A stretch of DNA of 64,000 nucleotides from Prochlorococcus marinus CUG1435 (GTDB lineage: Bacteria; Cyanobacteriota; Cyanobacteriia; PCC-6307; Cyanobiaceae). The position numbers were made by a program, and so were the translations under genes. The notes under the pieces are model-generated. The model searched no databases. It worked only from the letters and a program-made list of their open reading frames with translations, and was not told the DNA's origin. Every line of letters starts with the position of its first letter. Position 1 is the first letter of the stretch. This document shows, in pieces, positions 46,508-56,774 of this stretch. The stretch covers positions 558,001 to 622,000 of the forward strand of contig JAEPLP010000001.1 of the NCBI GenBank assembly GCA_017644375.1, read 5' to 3'.

Positions 46508-47620
46508 ATGGATTTGCTAAAAAGTCCTCTTTATTCAAAATATGTTGAATCCAATGCAAAATTAGTGGATTTTGCAGGTTGGGAAATGCCCATATCATTT
46601 TCAGGATTAATTAAAGAGCATGAATCAGTTAGATCTTCAGCAGGATTATTTGATATTTCTCACATGGGTGTGATATCTGTTAGGGGAATCAATCCAAAGG
46701 ATTATATTCAAAAATTTTTTCCTACTAATTTATACTCCTTTTCTAAAGGGCAGGGGCTTTATACAGTAATGCTCAATGATAAAGGAGGAATAATTGATGA
46801 CTTAATAATTTATGACCTTGGTATACAAGAAAATGACATATCAGAATTATTGTTAATAGTTAATGCAAGTAGATATGAAGAAGATTTTCAGTGGATAAAG
46901 AATAATTTAAATAAATATGAAATTTCAATAACAAACTTTAAAAAAGACAAAGTACTTTTAGCACTACAGGGCAAAAACTCATTCGATTTATTTGAAGAAT
47001 GGCTTGAATCTTCGATCTCACATATCCCTAACTTTGGATGCGAATATAAAATTTTTGAACATATTTCGCCTAAAGAAAAAATTTTCTTTTCAAAGACAGG
47101 ATATACAGGAGAAAATGGTCTAGAAATACTTTTATCTAAAAAAGCAGCAACTAATTTATGGGATTTCTCAATTTCCAAAAATGTTGCACCTTGTGGTTTA
47201 GGAGCTAGAGATACTCTTAGACTTGAAGCAGGCATGCATCTTTATGGTCAAGACATAAATGAAGAAACTTCTCCATATGAAGCAGGGTTAGGTTGGCTAG
47301 TACATCTAGAAAATAATCACGAATTCTTCGGAAGAAGATTTCTTGAAGAGCAGTCAAGATTAGGTATTCAAAAAAAGTTAGTTGGTCTCTATATAGAAGG
47401 TAAAGCAATAGGAAGAAAAGGTTGCATAGTTTTTAAAGGTGAAGAAAATATTGGAACTATCACAAGCGGCAGTTGGTCTCCAACTAAACAACAAGCTATA
47501 GCTTTTGCATACATCAATACTGCGCATGCCTCAATAAATAATGAAGTGCAAATATTAATAAGAGGCAAAAAATTCAAAGGGGTTATAACAAAAAGAGCGT
47601 TTTATAAAAAAAATTATTAA
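46508..47620 (+). CDS. gcvT: glycine cleavage system T protein (aminomethyltransferase)
   Basis: Releases ammonia from the aminomethyl-lipoyl GcvH and passes the one-carbon unit to tetrahydrofolate. It is 370 residues: [21 protein letters not shown] and LFDISHMG at the N-terminus, [10 protein letters not shown] in the middle, [18 protein letters not shown] and the [15 protein letters not shown] block further on, and the C-terminal barrel [11 protein letters not shown]. It lies 17 kb from gcvP and gcvH, so the system is split. No riboswitch room exists in the 50-base leader. Confidence 0.97.
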   Translation: MDLLKSPLYSKYVESNAKLVDFAGWEMPISFSGLIKEHESVRSSAGLFDISHMGVISVRGINPKDYIQKFFPTNLYSFSKGQGLYTVMLNDKGGIIDDLIIYDLGIQENDISELLLIVNASRYEEDFQWIKNNLNKYEISITNFKKDKVLLALQGKNSFDLFEEWLESSISHIPNFGCEYKIFEHISPKEKIFFSKTGYTGENGLEILLSKKAATNLWDFSISKNVAPCGLGARDTLRLEAGMHLYGQDINEETSPYEAGLGWLVHLENNHEFFGRRFLEEQSRLGIQKKLVGLYIEGKAIGRKGCIVFKGEENIGTITSGSWSPTKQQAIAFAYINTAHASINNEVQILIRGKKFKGVITKRAFYKKNY

Positions 47621-47675
47621 CTAAATTTACCCTTAAAGAATTATTATAAGTTATTGATAAATAAATCATACTTAG

Positions 47676-49472
47676 ATGAGAAACAAAATTTGCAAAGAAC
47701 TCAATAATACAGATATTGGTAAATTAGTTAATTTATGCGGATGGGTAGATAGAAGAAGAGATCATGGTGGTGTAATTTTTATTGATTTAAGAGACCATAG
47801 TGGATTCCTACAAATCACAATTAACCCCGATGATGGTGCAGATTTATTTAATCAAGCAGAAACTCTAAGAAATGAGACAGTAATAATGGTTAGCGGAATT
47901 ATTAATGAAAGGCCCAAAGATTCCATAAATACAAATTTAAGTACTGGAGAGTTAGAGCTTAAGGTTAAAGATTTGCAAATTCTCAACCAAATTAAAAAAA
48001 ACTTACCTTTTCCAGTATCTATACATGATTATGAAAATACAAAAGAGGAACTCAGATTAAAGTATAGATACCTTGATTTAAGAAGGGGAAAATTACTAGA
48101 AAATTTAAAAACAAGACATAAGATTATTAAAGTTGCAAGAGAATTTCTTGATAATTTTGGATTTACAGAAGTAGAGACCCCATTACTTACAAAATCAACT
48201 CCAGAAGGTGCTCGCGATTTTCTTGTTCCTGCACGTCTTTCAAATGGAGAATTTTTTGCTTTACCTCAATCCCCACAACTATTCAAACAACTTTTAATGG
48301 TTGGAGGCCTGGACAAGTATTATCAAATCGCAAAATGTTTCCGTGATGAAGACTTAAGAGCAGATAGACAACCAGAGTTTACTCAATTAGATATTGAGAT
48401 GAGCTTTATTAGTGAAGAAGAAATAATTTCTTTTAATGAAAGTCTCATAAAAAAAATATGGAAAGAAGTGTTAAATATTAATTTTAATAATGCTTTTCCA
48501 AGAATGTCATGGCAGGCAGCAATGGATAATTACGGCACTGATAGACCAGATACTAGATATCAAATGTTATTAAAAGATTTAGGAGGAGTATTAGGTGATA
48601 TTGGATTTAATATTTTCACCAAGGCAATTAAATCTGGAGGTTCTATAAAATCCATTACAGTCAAAGGAGGTAATTCAAGTATTAGCAACGTAAGAATTAA
48701 ACCAGGAGGTGATATCTTCCAAGTAGCTCAAGATGCAGGAGCAGGTGGTTTGGCCTTTATAAGGGTCAAAGGAGATGAGCTTGAGACTATTGGGGCAATT
48801 AAAAATAATTTAAGTGAAGCGCATACAGCTGATATTTTAAAAATCACAGAAGCAAAAGATGGAGACTTAATCCTCTTAGGAGCTGGAGATAAACAAATTG
48901 TCAATCAGTCATTAGATAGGGTTAGACAATATATCGCAAAAGACTTAAATCTCATTGATAAAAGTAAATGGAATTTCTTATGGGTAACTGACTTCCCGAT
49001 GTTTGAGAGAAATGAAGAGGAAAATAGATATGAAGCTTTACATCATCCTTTTTGTTCACCAAAAAATATAAAATCTAAAGATTCTGAAAACTTGAAAAAA
49101 GAAATTGAGAGCTCTACAGCAAATGCTTATGACTTAGTTCTTAATGGATTGGAGTTAGGAGGTGGCTCTTTACGTATTCATGAAGCTAACTTACAAAGAG
49201 AGGTTCTGAAAACGGTAGGACTTACTGATAAAGAGATTGATGAAAAATTTGGATTTTTAATAGAAGCCTTAGAAATGGGTGCTCCTCCTCATGGTGGGAT
49301 TGCGTTTGGATTAGATCGAATTACCATGCTGATCATTGGTGCAGATTCAATCAGAGAAACCATTGCTTTTCCAAAAAATCAACAAGCAAAATGTCTTCTC
49401 ACAAATGCACCTTCAAATGTCTCTGAATCACAATTAAAAGAATTAAATATTGAAATAACAATTGATGAATAA
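47676..49472 (+). CDS. aspS: aspartyl-tRNA synthetase
   Basis: A class II synthetase of 598 residues. An N-terminal OB-fold anticodon domain ([23 protein letters not shown]) is followed by motif 2 ([19 protein letters not shown]), the bacterial GAD insertion domain (about 290-425) and motif 3 ([12 protein letters not shown]). The long bacterial type is distinguished from archaeal AspRS by this insertion. Whether it also charges tRNA-Asn for the amidotransferase route cannot be read from the sequence. It follows gcvT by 55 bases. Confidence 0.97.
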   Translation: MRNKICKELNNTDIGKLVNLCGWVDRRRDHGGVIFIDLRDHSGFLQITINPDDGADLFNQAETLRNETVIMVSGIINERPKDSINTNLSTGELELKVKDLQILNQIKKNLPFPVSIHDYENTKEELRLKYRYLDLRRGKLLENLKTRHKIIKVAREFLDNFGFTEVETPLLTKSTPEGARDFLVPARLSNGEFFALPQSPQLFKQLLMVGGLDKYYQIAKCFRDEDLRADRQPEFTQLDIEMSFISEEEIISFNESLIKKIWKEVLNINFNNAFPRMSWQAAMDNYGTDRPDTRYQMLLKDLGGVLGDIGFNIFTKAIKSGGSIKSITVKGGNSSISNVRIKPGGDIFQVAQDAGAGGLAFIRVKGDELETIGAIKNNLSEAHTADILKITEAKDGDLILLGAGDKQIVNQSLDRVRQYIAKDLNLIDKSKWNFLWVTDFPMFERNEEENRYEALHHPFCSPKNIKSKDSENLKKEIESSTANAYDLVLNGLELGGGSLRIHEANLQREVLKTVGLTDKEIDEKFGFLIEALEMGAPPHGGIAFGLDRITMLIIGADSIRETIAFPKNQQAKCLLTNAPSNVSESQLKELNIEITIDE

Positions 49473-49516
49473 GAATATATATGGATGTTCTAAAAGTTTT
49501 TTGTTTAAATAAAATA

Positions 49517-49548
49517 TAAGGAGGATGTGCTTAATTAAAAATATTTAA
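49517..49548 (+). promoter_or_regulatory. Shine-Dalgarno and seven-codon leader frame before pyrG
   Basis: TAAGGAGG, one of the strongest ribosome-binding sequences in the window, is at 49517-49524. It is 23 bases before the pyrG ATG, too far for normal use. Directly after it comes ATG TGC TTA ATT AAA AAT ATT TAA (49525-49548), a seven-codon frame whose stop overlaps the pyrG start as TAATG. The SD is very close to the leader ATG, so initiation might instead use nearby codons. Translational coupling to pyrG is inference. Confidence 0.4.
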
Positions 49549-51158
49549 TGTCAAAATTTGTATTTGTCACCGGGGGAGTAGTTTCTAGCATTGGTAAAGG
49601 AATTGTAGCTGCAAGCTTAGGAAGATTATTAAAGTCTAGGGGATACAGTGTTTCAATATTAAAACTAGATCCATATCTAAATGTTGATCCAGGCACGATG
49701 AGCCCTTTCCAACATGGAGAAGTATTTGTAACCGAAGATGGGGCTGAAACCGATCTAGATTTAGGTCACTATGAAAGATTCACTGATACTGCAATGACTA
49801 GGTTAAATAGTGTGACTACAGGATCTATCTATCAAGCAGTTATCAATAAAGAAAGAAGAGGTAGTTATGACGGTGGAACTGTGCAAGTAATACCTCACAT
49901 AACGGGAGAAATAAGAGAAAGAATTCATAGAGTAGCCTCCAACAGTAATGCAGATATTATTATTACTGAAATTGGTGGAACAGTTGGTGATATTGAATCT
50001 CTACCTTTTTTAGAGGCAATAAGAGAATTCAAAAATGATGTCAATAGGAACGATGTTGCATACATACACGTAACATTACTTCCTTACATCAAAACCTCTG
50101 GCGAAATAAAAACTAAACCAACACAACATTCAGTTAAAGAATTAAGATCAATTGGAATTCAGCCAGATTTACTTGTATGCCGAAGTGATAAATCTATCAA
50201 TGAAGCTCTTAAAAAGAAGCTTAGTGGTTTTTGCGGTGTGAGTATCAACTCTGTAATTGAAGCTTTAGACGCAGACAGTATTTATTCTGTACCTCTTTCT
50301 TTAAAAAAAGAAGGTTTATGTAAAGAAACCCTGAAGTATTTAGACCTTGAAGATAAAAAATGTGATTTGAAAAATTGGGAGCAACTAATACACAACCTAA
50401 GAAATCCTGGAGCTCCTATCAAAGTTGCTCTAGTGGGTAAATATATTGAACTTGGAGATGCATATTTATCCGTTGTTGAAGCTTTAAGACATGCATGCAT
50501 TGAACAAAAGGCTTTATTAGATTTACATTGGGTAAGTGCTGAAATGATAGAAAAAAATTCAGCAGAAACTTACTTAAATGAGGTTGATGCAATTGTCGTA
50601 CCCGGGGGATTTGGCAATAGAGGAGTAAATGGAAAAATTTCTGCTATAAAATTCGCAAGAGAAAATAAAATTCCCTTTTTAGGTTTGTGCCTTGGTATGC
50701 AATGTGCAGTTATAGAATGGGCCAGGAATATAGCTAATCTTCCAGATGCATCTAGTTCAGAACTAGACCCAAACACTCCCAATCCAGTGATACATTTATT
50801 ACCAGAACAGGAAGATGTAGTTGATTTAGGTGGAACAATGAGACTTGGAGTCTATCCATGTAGATTGACAAAAAATACAACTGGAAAAAACTTATATGAT
50901 GAGGATGTTATTTATGAGAGACATCGACATAGATATGAATTTAATAATTACTACAAACAAAGTTTTTTAGATTCTGGATACAAAATTAGTGGTACATCAC
51001 CAGATGGCAGATTAGTTGAGTTAATTGAGTTAGAAAATCATCCTTACTTCTTAGCGTGTCAATATCATCCCGAGTTTTTATCACGACCTGGCAAACCTCA
51101 TCCTTTATTTAAAGGTTTAATAAAAGCCTCTCAAGATAAGTTAACTCAATCAAATTAA
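49548..51158 (+). CDS. pyrG: CTP synthase
   Basis: Makes CTP from UTP, ATP and glutamine. The synthetase domain (about residues 1-270) starts [14 protein letters not shown] and includes [23 protein letters not shown] (quoted in part: [13 protein letters not shown]). The glutaminase domain (about 295-536) has GGFGNRG, the nucleophile Cys in GLCLGMQ, and the His/Glu pair in [10 protein letters not shown]. The length of 536 residues is normal. A ribosome-binding site and tiny frame lie upstream. queE follows after 24 bases. Confidence 0.98.
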   Translation: MSKFVFVTGGVVSSIGKGIVAASLGRLLKSRGYSVSILKLDPYLNVDPGTMSPFQHGEVFVTEDGAETDLDLGHYERFTDTAMTRLNSVTTGSIYQAVINKERRGSYDGGTVQVIPHITGEIRERIHRVASNSNADIIITEIGGTVGDIESLPFLEAIREFKNDVNRNDVAYIHVTLLPYIKTSGEIKTKPTQHSVKELRSIGIQPDLLVCRSDKSINEALKKKLSGFCGVSINSVIEALDADSIYSVPLSLKKEGLCKETLKYLDLEDKKCDLKNWEQLIHNLRNPGAPIKVALVGKYIELGDAYLSVVEALRHACIEQKALLDLHWVSAEMIEKNSAETYLNEVDAIVVPGGFGNRGVNGKISAIKFARENKIPFLGLCLGMQCAVIEWARNIANLPDASSSELDPNTPNPVIHLLPEQEDVVDLGGTMRLGVYPCRLTKNTTGKNLYDEDVIYERHRHRYEFNNYYKQSFLDSGYKISGTSPDGRLVELIELENHPYFLACQYHPEFLSRPGKPHPLFKGLIKASQDKLTQSN

Positions 51159-51182
51159 TATTCTTTATTTTTTTGAATGTAA

Positions 51183-51854
51183 ATGACAAATTTTTTACCC
51201 TTAGTCGAACAATTTCATTCATTACAAGGTGAAGGTTATCACGCTGGAAAAAGTGCTTTTTTTGTAAGATTAGCCGGATGTAAAGTTGGATGTTCTTGGT
51301 GCGATACCAAGAATTCATGGGACGAGAAAAAACACCCTTCTATACCAATTGAAAAAATAATAGATCGCATAAAAATTGCTAGAGAAAAAGGAGCATCTTT
51401 TTGCGTTATTACAGGCGGAGAACCTTTACAACATAACTTGGATAATTTTTGCAAAGCCATAAAAAAAATGAAAATGGGAGAAGAAACAAAGCCAATGAAG
51501 ATTCATATTGAGACAAGTGGAGTAAATTCGATTTCAGGAAGCTTTGACTGGATTACTTTATCTCCTAAAAGACACTCACCTCCAAAAAATTATTTTTTAA
51601 AAAACTGTAATGAAATCAAAATAATCATAAATGGAATAGAAGATATCGAATTTGCTATTCAAATAAAAAAAGAAACTTTAAAACAAGATCAACTCTCTAA
51701 AAGCGAAGATGGCTTAAAAAAAGAAAATAAAATTTTTTATTTACAGCCAGCATGGAACAATGCGAATGGTTTTTCTCTTGCTATTGATTTCGTAAAAAAT
51801 AACCCCGATTGGAAATTGAGCCTTCAAACTCACAAATACTTAAAAATTAATTGA
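51183..51854 (+). CDS. queE: 7-carboxy-7-deazaguanine synthase
   Basis: A radical SAM enzyme of queuosine synthesis that contracts 6-carboxytetrahydropterin to 7-carboxy-7-deazaguanine. The cluster motif Cys33-x3-Cys37-x2-Cys40 (AGCKVGCSWCDT) is preceded by EQFHSLQGEGYHAGKSAFF. VITGGEPL binds S-adenosylmethionine, and THKYLKIN ends the protein. It is 223 residues. queC follows after six bases, the expected pathway partner. Confidence 0.95.
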   Translation: MTNFLPLVEQFHSLQGEGYHAGKSAFFVRLAGCKVGCSWCDTKNSWDEKKHPSIPIEKIIDRIKIAREKGASFCVITGGEPLQHNLDNFCKAIKKMKMGEETKPMKIHIETSGVNSISGSFDWITLSPKRHSPPKNYFLKNCNEIKIIINGIEDIEFAIQIKKETLKQDQLSKSEDGLKKENKIFYLQPAWNNANGFSLAIDFVKNNPDWKLSLQTHKYLKIN

Positions 51855-51860
51855 AATCAT

Positions 51861-52535
51861 ATGACTCTTAAAAATAAATCGATAGTAGTTTTATTATCTG
51901 GAGGTTTAGATTCTTCTACAGTTACTGGTATCGCAAAAAAATCTGAAGCTAAAATTTTTGGCCTTTCCTTTGACTACGGTCAACGTCATAAAAAAGAATT
52001 AAATTCCGCATCAATAATTGCAAAACACTTTGATATCGAAGAATTTAAAATCATTAAGCTTGACTTATCTTTATGGGGAGGCTCGTCATTAACTGATACT
52101 CAAAAAAATATTCCGATAGAAGGAGTACAAACTAATAAAATTCCTAATACTTATGTTCCTGGGAGAAATACTATATTTATTTCCGTTGCACTAAGTTATG
52201 CAGAAGCAATAGATGCTGATTTTATAGGATTAGGAGTTAATGCACTAGATTATTCTGGTTACCCAGATTGCAGACCTGACTACATTAAAAAATTTCAAGA
52301 ATTAGCAGATTTAGCCAATAAAAGAGGAAGAGAAAATAATCCAATAAAACTTTGGACACCACTATTAGATTTAAATAAAGAGGAAATTATTAAATTAGCT
52401 TTTGATAATCATGTCCCTTTAGATAAAACATGGAGTTGTTATTCGGGTAATTCAAAACCATGCGGTAAGTGTGATAGCTGCAGAATTAGAAATGCAGCTT
52501 ATGAAAAATGGCTTAATAACAAAAATAAAAAATGA
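51861..52535 (+). CDS. queC: 7-cyano-7-deazaguanine synthase
   Basis: Converts 7-carboxy-7-deazaguanine to preQ0 using ATP and ammonia. The PP-loop SGGLDSST is at residues 13-20, and the FDYGQRHKKELNSA and YVPGRNTIF blocks are typical. A zinc site near the C-terminus has CYSGNSKPCGKCDSCRIR. It is 224 residues. The stop overlaps the pabB start by four bases (52532-52535). queD, queF and tgt are not in the window. Confidence 0.96.
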   Translation: MTLKNKSIVVLLSGGLDSSTVTGIAKKSEAKIFGLSFDYGQRHKKELNSASIIAKHFDIEEFKIIKLDLSLWGGSSLTDTQKNIPIEGVQTNKIPNTYVPGRNTIFISVALSYAEAIDADFIGLGVNALDYSGYPDCRPDYIKKFQELADLANKRGRENNPIKLWTPLLDLNKEEIIKLAFDNHVPLDKTWSCYSGNSKPCGKCDSCRIRNAAYEKWLNNKNKK

Positions 52536-53848
52536 AAATAAAAAAAATAATTCTAGAAAAATGGATAGATCCAGCACTGATTACGCATCATCTAACAAAA
52601 AAATTCGGAGATAAAGGATTAGCTTGGCTAGATAGTGATGGCAAAGAAAATGGGGAATGGTCAATAATAGGAATTAAACCTAAAAAAATAATCCAATCAA
52701 GAGATATCAATAACTTAGACAAAACTAATAATCCATTTAACAATTTAAAAAATATTGAAAAAGGATTTTGGATCGGATGGTTAAGTTATGAAGCTGGAGT
52801 TTATATAGAACCCAAAAATCCATGGCGAAAATCTAATATGGCAACTTTATGGATTGCATCATATGATCCAATCATTAAATGTAATCTAATAAAAAAAGAA
52901 ATAATTATCGAAGGCACAAACTCATCTGAACTGATGAATTATAAAAATATAATCAACAATATAAAAAATATTGAAGAAGAAAATATTATTAAAACAAATT
53001 TGAATTTTGATTTTTCAAAAATAAATTTGGAAGAAATGGCTGAAACATTTCAGAAAAATATTCTAAAATTGAAAAAATTAATTTCCCTAGGGGATATATT
53101 TCAAGCAAACCTAACAACTAAATGCGAAATTAAATCTTCCAAAAACTATAATCCTCTAGATATTTATTTAAAAATAAGAAGGAAATTAAGAGCTCCCTTT
53201 GGAGGAATAATAATAAATAATGATAATTATAAAGAGGCTGTATTATCTACCTCGCCAGAAAGATTTATAAAAATAGATAATAAAAATTTTGTAGAATCAA
53301 GACCTATCAAAGGAACTAGATCCAGAGATAAGGATTTAAATCAAGACGCACTTAATGCTATCGATTTAATAACCAACGAAAAAGATAGAGCCGAAAATAT
53401 TATGATTGTTGACCTAATAAGAAATGATTTAAGTAAAGTTTGCGAAACAGGAAGTATTATGGTGCCAGAAATATTAAAACTTGAAAGTTTCTTAAAAGTT
53501 CATCATCTAACTTCAGTAATCAGAGGCAAATTAAAAAAAGATAAAAACTGGATTGATTTACTAAAAGCTTGTTGGCCCGGGGGCTCTATAACTGGAGCAC
53601 CTAAATTAAGATCATGCCAGAGACTTTTTGAATTAGAAGAATGTGAACGTGGACCATACTGTGGATCATTTTTGAAGCTTGACTGGAATGGAGAGTTTGA
53701 CAGCAATATACTAATAAGATCATTTTTAATTAAAGACAAAAAAATCAATATATATGCTGGTTGCGGAATAGTTATTGACTCAAACCCTGAAGAGGAAACT
53801 AATGAACTAAAGTGGAAACTTTTACCGTTAATTGATTCACTAAGATGA
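52532..53848 (+). CDS. pabB: aminodeoxychorismate synthase component I
   Basis: Converts chorismate and ammonia to 4-amino-4-deoxychorismate for folate. It is a chorismate-binding enzyme of 438 residues with GDIFQANLT, VDLIRNDLSKV, CWPGGSITGAPK and GPYCGSF. The motif ESRPIKGTR (Lys near residue 258) identifies PabB: anthranilate synthases have Ala at that place (PIAGT). The N-terminal half is divergent. It overlaps both neighbours by four bases, and pabC follows, completing the route to p-aminobenzoate. The glutaminase PabA is not nearby and may be shared with TrpG. Confidence 0.93.
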   Translation: MKIKKIILEKWIDPALITHHLTKKFGDKGLAWLDSDGKENGEWSIIGIKPKKIIQSRDINNLDKTNNPFNNLKNIEKGFWIGWLSYEAGVYIEPKNPWRKSNMATLWIASYDPIIKCNLIKKEIIIEGTNSSELMNYKNIINNIKNIEEENIIKTNLNFDFSKINLEEMAETFQKNILKLKKLISLGDIFQANLTTKCEIKSSKNYNPLDIYLKIRRKLRAPFGGIIINNDNYKEAVLSTSPERFIKIDNKNFVESRPIKGTRSRDKDLNQDALNAIDLITNEKDRAENIMIVDLIRNDLSKVCETGSIMVPEILKLESFLKVHHLTSVIRGKLKKDKNWIDLLKACWPGGSITGAPKLRSCQRLFELEECERGPYCGSFLKLDWNGEFDSNILIRSFLIKDKKINIYAGCGIVIDSNPEEETNELKWKLLPLIDSLR

Positions 53849-54672
53849 TTGAAACATTAGGCTGGCACAAGGATCAATGGTTGGATATTGATAGAATATT
53901 TATTGCTGCTAATAATAGAGGATTAAAATTTGCTGATGGTATATTTGAAACCATTTTGATAAAAGAAAACAAACCTATTCTTTTTGATGAACATCTGAAA
54001 AGGTTAGAAAAAAGTAGCAAGATTTTAAATATTAATCTCAAAATAAATAAATTAACTTTGAAACAACTTATTCACGATGGAATTAGAAAGTTATCGCTTG
54101 CAAATGATCAATTTGCTTCAGTAAGAATAAACTATAGTCGAGGAACTAATGAAGGTCGAACACTAACAATTGATAGCACTTCAGAGACAAAAGATTTGGA
54201 TAATTTATGGCTTGAGTTCTATAGAATCAAACCAAATTTTAATCCGATAAACGTTTGCATTAGTCAAACGGAAGCAATAAATGAATTCAGTCTTATAAGT
54301 AAATGCAAAACATTTTCATATAATCAGGCAATACAAGTTTTGACAGAAGCTAATGAAAAATCATTTGATGATTCTATCCTTTTGAATACGTCAGGTGAAC
54401 TTTGTTGTGGAAGTACATTTAATCTTCTAATTAAAAGAAATAATCAATGGATAACTCCTAGAAAAGAGAGCGGCTGTTTAGAGGGGATTATGGTTTCTAA
54501 AGCTTTAAAATTGAAAGTTGTAAAAGAAGAATTAATTCCTCCAGAATTTCAAAATGAAGACATAGTAGTTGCAATTAATAGCTTATCTTGCAGACAAATT
54601 AATCAAGTTAATGATTTAAAGTTTAAAACTAAATTCGATCCAATTTACTTTTGGGATTTATTGTATAGTTGA
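53845..54672 (+). CDS. pabC: aminotransferase class IV, probably aminodeoxychorismate lyase
   Basis: Releases pyruvate from aminodeoxychorismate to give p-aminobenzoate, a PLP reaction. The 275-residue protein has the fold-type IV blocks NNRGLKFADGIFETILI, DEHLKRLEKS, a likely PLP lysine in SKCKTFSYNQ, and ESGCLEGIM. Branched-chain and D-amino-acid transaminases share the fold; the four-base overlap with pabB decides the call. Its 3' end overlaps the convergent cobA by 28 bases. Confidence 0.85.
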   Translation: MIETLGWHKDQWLDIDRIFIAANNRGLKFADGIFETILIKENKPILFDEHLKRLEKSSKILNINLKINKLTLKQLIHDGIRKLSLANDQFASVRINYSRGTNEGRTLTIDSTSETKDLDNLWLEFYRIKPNFNPINVCISQTEAINEFSLISKCKTFSYNQAIQVLTEANEKSFDDSILLNTSGELCCGSTFNLLIKRNNQWITPRKESGCLEGIMVSKALKLKVVKEELIPPEFQNEDIVVAINSLSCRQINQVNDLKFKTKFDPIYFWDLLYS

Positions 54673-55460
54673 ACTTTATTAATATCTGGTAAATAGACAT
54701 CAGATACTTTAGTTATATTGTTGTTAACCTTAAATTGAACAATTTTTCCAATAATAATGATTGATGGAGCTAAAAATTCTTTATCTTTGATTTTATCTGG
54801 GAGATTATCTAATTTCTCTATCAAACATTTTTGATTTTTTAAAGTAGCTTCTTGAATAACAGCGCATTTAGTATTCTTATCCAAACCACCTATAATTAAT
54901 TCTTGCACAATAAATTCAATATTTTTTATACCCATAAAAATTACTAAGCTATCTGATGATTTAGCTAAATCTCTCCAATTAACTGTCTTTTTTTCCTTAT
55001 CTACACGCTCATGTCCAGTGACGAAAGTTACAGAACTCGCAGCATCTCTATGGGTTAGTGGAATACCAAAATACGTGGGGGCAGCTATCCCAGAAGTAAT
55101 ACCAGGAACTATTTCAACTGAAATGCCATTTTTTTCTAAAATCGATACCTCTTCACCACCCCTAGAAAAAACGAATGGATCTCCCCCTTTAAGCCTTACA
55201 ACATTTTTGCCTTCTTTTGCTAATTTCAAAATAAGAGCATTAGTTTCAGCCTGAGGAACAGAACACTTTCCTGCTCTTTTGCCTACATGATAAATTTCTG
55301 TATTTTTTCCTGCCTCTTTTGTTATTTCATCTGGAATTAAAGCATCATGAACTAATGCATCACAATTTTTTATTAAACGTAATGCTTTTAGAGTTAAAAG
55401 CTCAGGATCACCAGGACCTGCCCCAACTAAATAAACAATACCAGGCACATAAATCTCCAT
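54645..55460 (-). CDS. cobA: uroporphyrinogen-III C-methyltransferase
   Basis: Methylates uroporphyrinogen III at C-2 and C-7 to precorrin-2, the branch point for siroheme and cobalamin. The SAM-binding loop YLVGAGPGDPELLTLKA is at the N-terminus, and VVRLKGGDPFVFSRGGEE and GIPLTHRD follow. It is 271 residues, the stand-alone form without a CysG-type dehydrogenase domain. The ATG at 55460 is preferred over a TTG two codons upstream. Only 30 bases separate it from the start of the divergent MFS gene. Confidence 0.96.
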   Translation of the reverse strand: MEIYVPGIVYLVGAGPGDPELLTLKALRLIKNCDALVHDALIPDEITKEAGKNTEIYHVGKRAGKCSVPQAETNALILKLAKEGKNVVRLKGGDPFVFSRGGEEVSILEKNGISVEIVPGITSGIAAPTYFGIPLTHRDAASSVTFVTGHERVDKEKKTVNWRDLAKSSDSLVIFMGIKNIEFIVQELIIGGLDKNTKCAVIQEATLKNQKCLIEKLDNLPDKIKDKEFLAPSIIIIGKIVQFKVNNNITKVSDVYLPDINKVQLYNKSQK

Positions 55461-55490
55461 TAACAAGTATGGTAATAAAAGTTAATCGCA

Positions 55491-56774
55491 ATGAAGGTAA
55501 ATATTGTGAAAGAAAGTTTATTGAAACCAAACAAAAAATTTACTCTCCTGAGTGCTTTTGTCACTCTTTTAAATGATCGATTAAGTGAAAGTATACTTTT
55601 ACCCATTTTACCCTCTTTTGTTTTACTTTTTGACTCTAAAGCTAGTACATATGGCTTGTTATCATGCACCTACCAACTTGCACAATTTACAGCTTCCCCT
55701 TTTATTGGACTTATGAGTGATAGATACGGCAGAAGGCCTGTCACTCTTTTTTGTATTACAGGCTCAATAATTGGAATAGCCATACTATCTTTTACTGTTC
55801 TTTTTAATTGGTCCAATTCAATAGCCACTATCCCATTATTTTTATTATTCTTAGCGAGACTAATTGACGGATTAAGTGGAGGAACTGCAGCCACTGCAAC
55901 AACAATTCTTGCAGATATTTCAAGTCCTGAAAAAAGAGCAAAAACATTTGGTCTTATTGGTGTAGCTTTTGGTTTAAGTTTTTTCTTAGGTAATATTTTC
56001 GTTGTAATATTTGCAAAAAATACAGATAATGACTTTATCATTCCAGTTTTAATAGCATCAATTATTCCAATAATAAATTTTCTTCTAGTTTTCTTTTACT
56101 TGCCAGAAACAAAACCAAATAATTCTTCAACTAAATCAAAAAATATTTTAAAAAACCCTTTAAAAGAGCTTTTTAAAGTATTCAAAGAAGAAAAGATTAA
56201 AAAATTATCATTAGCTTTTTTTATTTACTTTATTGCTTTTACTGGATTGACCAATATCCTAATATTTTTCCTTCAAGAATCTTTAAACTGGACGACCAAA
56301 GCATCAAGTGGAACTCTTGTTGTAGTAGGAATCATTGCAATTATCGTTCAGGGAGGATTCATTGGTCCTCTGGTAAAGCAATTTGGTGAAATGCGATTAA
56401 CACTTATCGGATCAGGCTTCATTCTTGTGGCATGTGCACTTTTGATAACCGCTCCAAAAGAGAATGCAACAATAAATATTTATTCAGCTGTTTCATTTTT
56501 GGCCATTGGGGCAGGGTTAATTACACCCACCTTAAGAGCACTAATATCAAAGAAATTAGAAATTGATAAACAAGGCTCAATTTTAAGTAGCCTTCAGGGA
56601 CTACAAAGTCTGGGAGGAGTTTTAGGAATTGCAATGGCGGGTAGGGTTTATGATAGTTTTGGTCCTAGATCACCTTTTATAGCTGGTTCCGTTATCTTAC
56701 TTTTCATGATATACCTTATTGCAGAGGGTAAAAATAATAATTCTTTTAACAATCAAAAATCAAAAGTATTTTAA
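55491..56774 (+). CDS. major facilitator superfamily transporter, TetA-like
   Basis: A 427-residue inner-membrane protein with about twelve hydrophobic segments. The MFS motif A between helices 2 and 3 is GLMSDRYGRRPV, and the helix 5 region has RLIDGLSGGTAATATTILADIS, as in drug:H+ antiporters (quoted in part: DGLSGGTAATA). A central basic loop separates the two halves near residue 215. The substrate is unknown. The stop codon overlaps the ppk start by one base (56774), so the two are probably co-transcribed, though no functional link is evident. Confidence 0.9.
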   Translation: MKVNIVKESLLKPNKKFTLLSAFVTLLNDRLSESILLPILPSFVLLFDSKASTYGLLSCTYQLAQFTASPFIGLMSDRYGRRPVTLFCITGSIIGIAILSFTVLFNWSNSIATIPLFLLFLARLIDGLSGGTAATATTILADISSPEKRAKTFGLIGVAFGLSFFLGNIFVVIFAKNTDNDFIIPVLIASIIPIINFLLVFFYLPETKPNNSSTKSKNILKNPLKELFKVFKEEKIKKLSLAFFIYFIAFTGLTNILIFFLQESLNWTTKASSGTLVVVGIIAIIVQGGFIGPLVKQFGEMRLTLIGSGFILVACALLITAPKENATINIYSAVSFLAIGAGLITPTLRALISKKLEIDKQGSILSSLQGLQSLGGVLGIAMAGRVYDSFGPRSPFIAGSVILLFMIYLIAEGKNNNSFNNQKSKVF

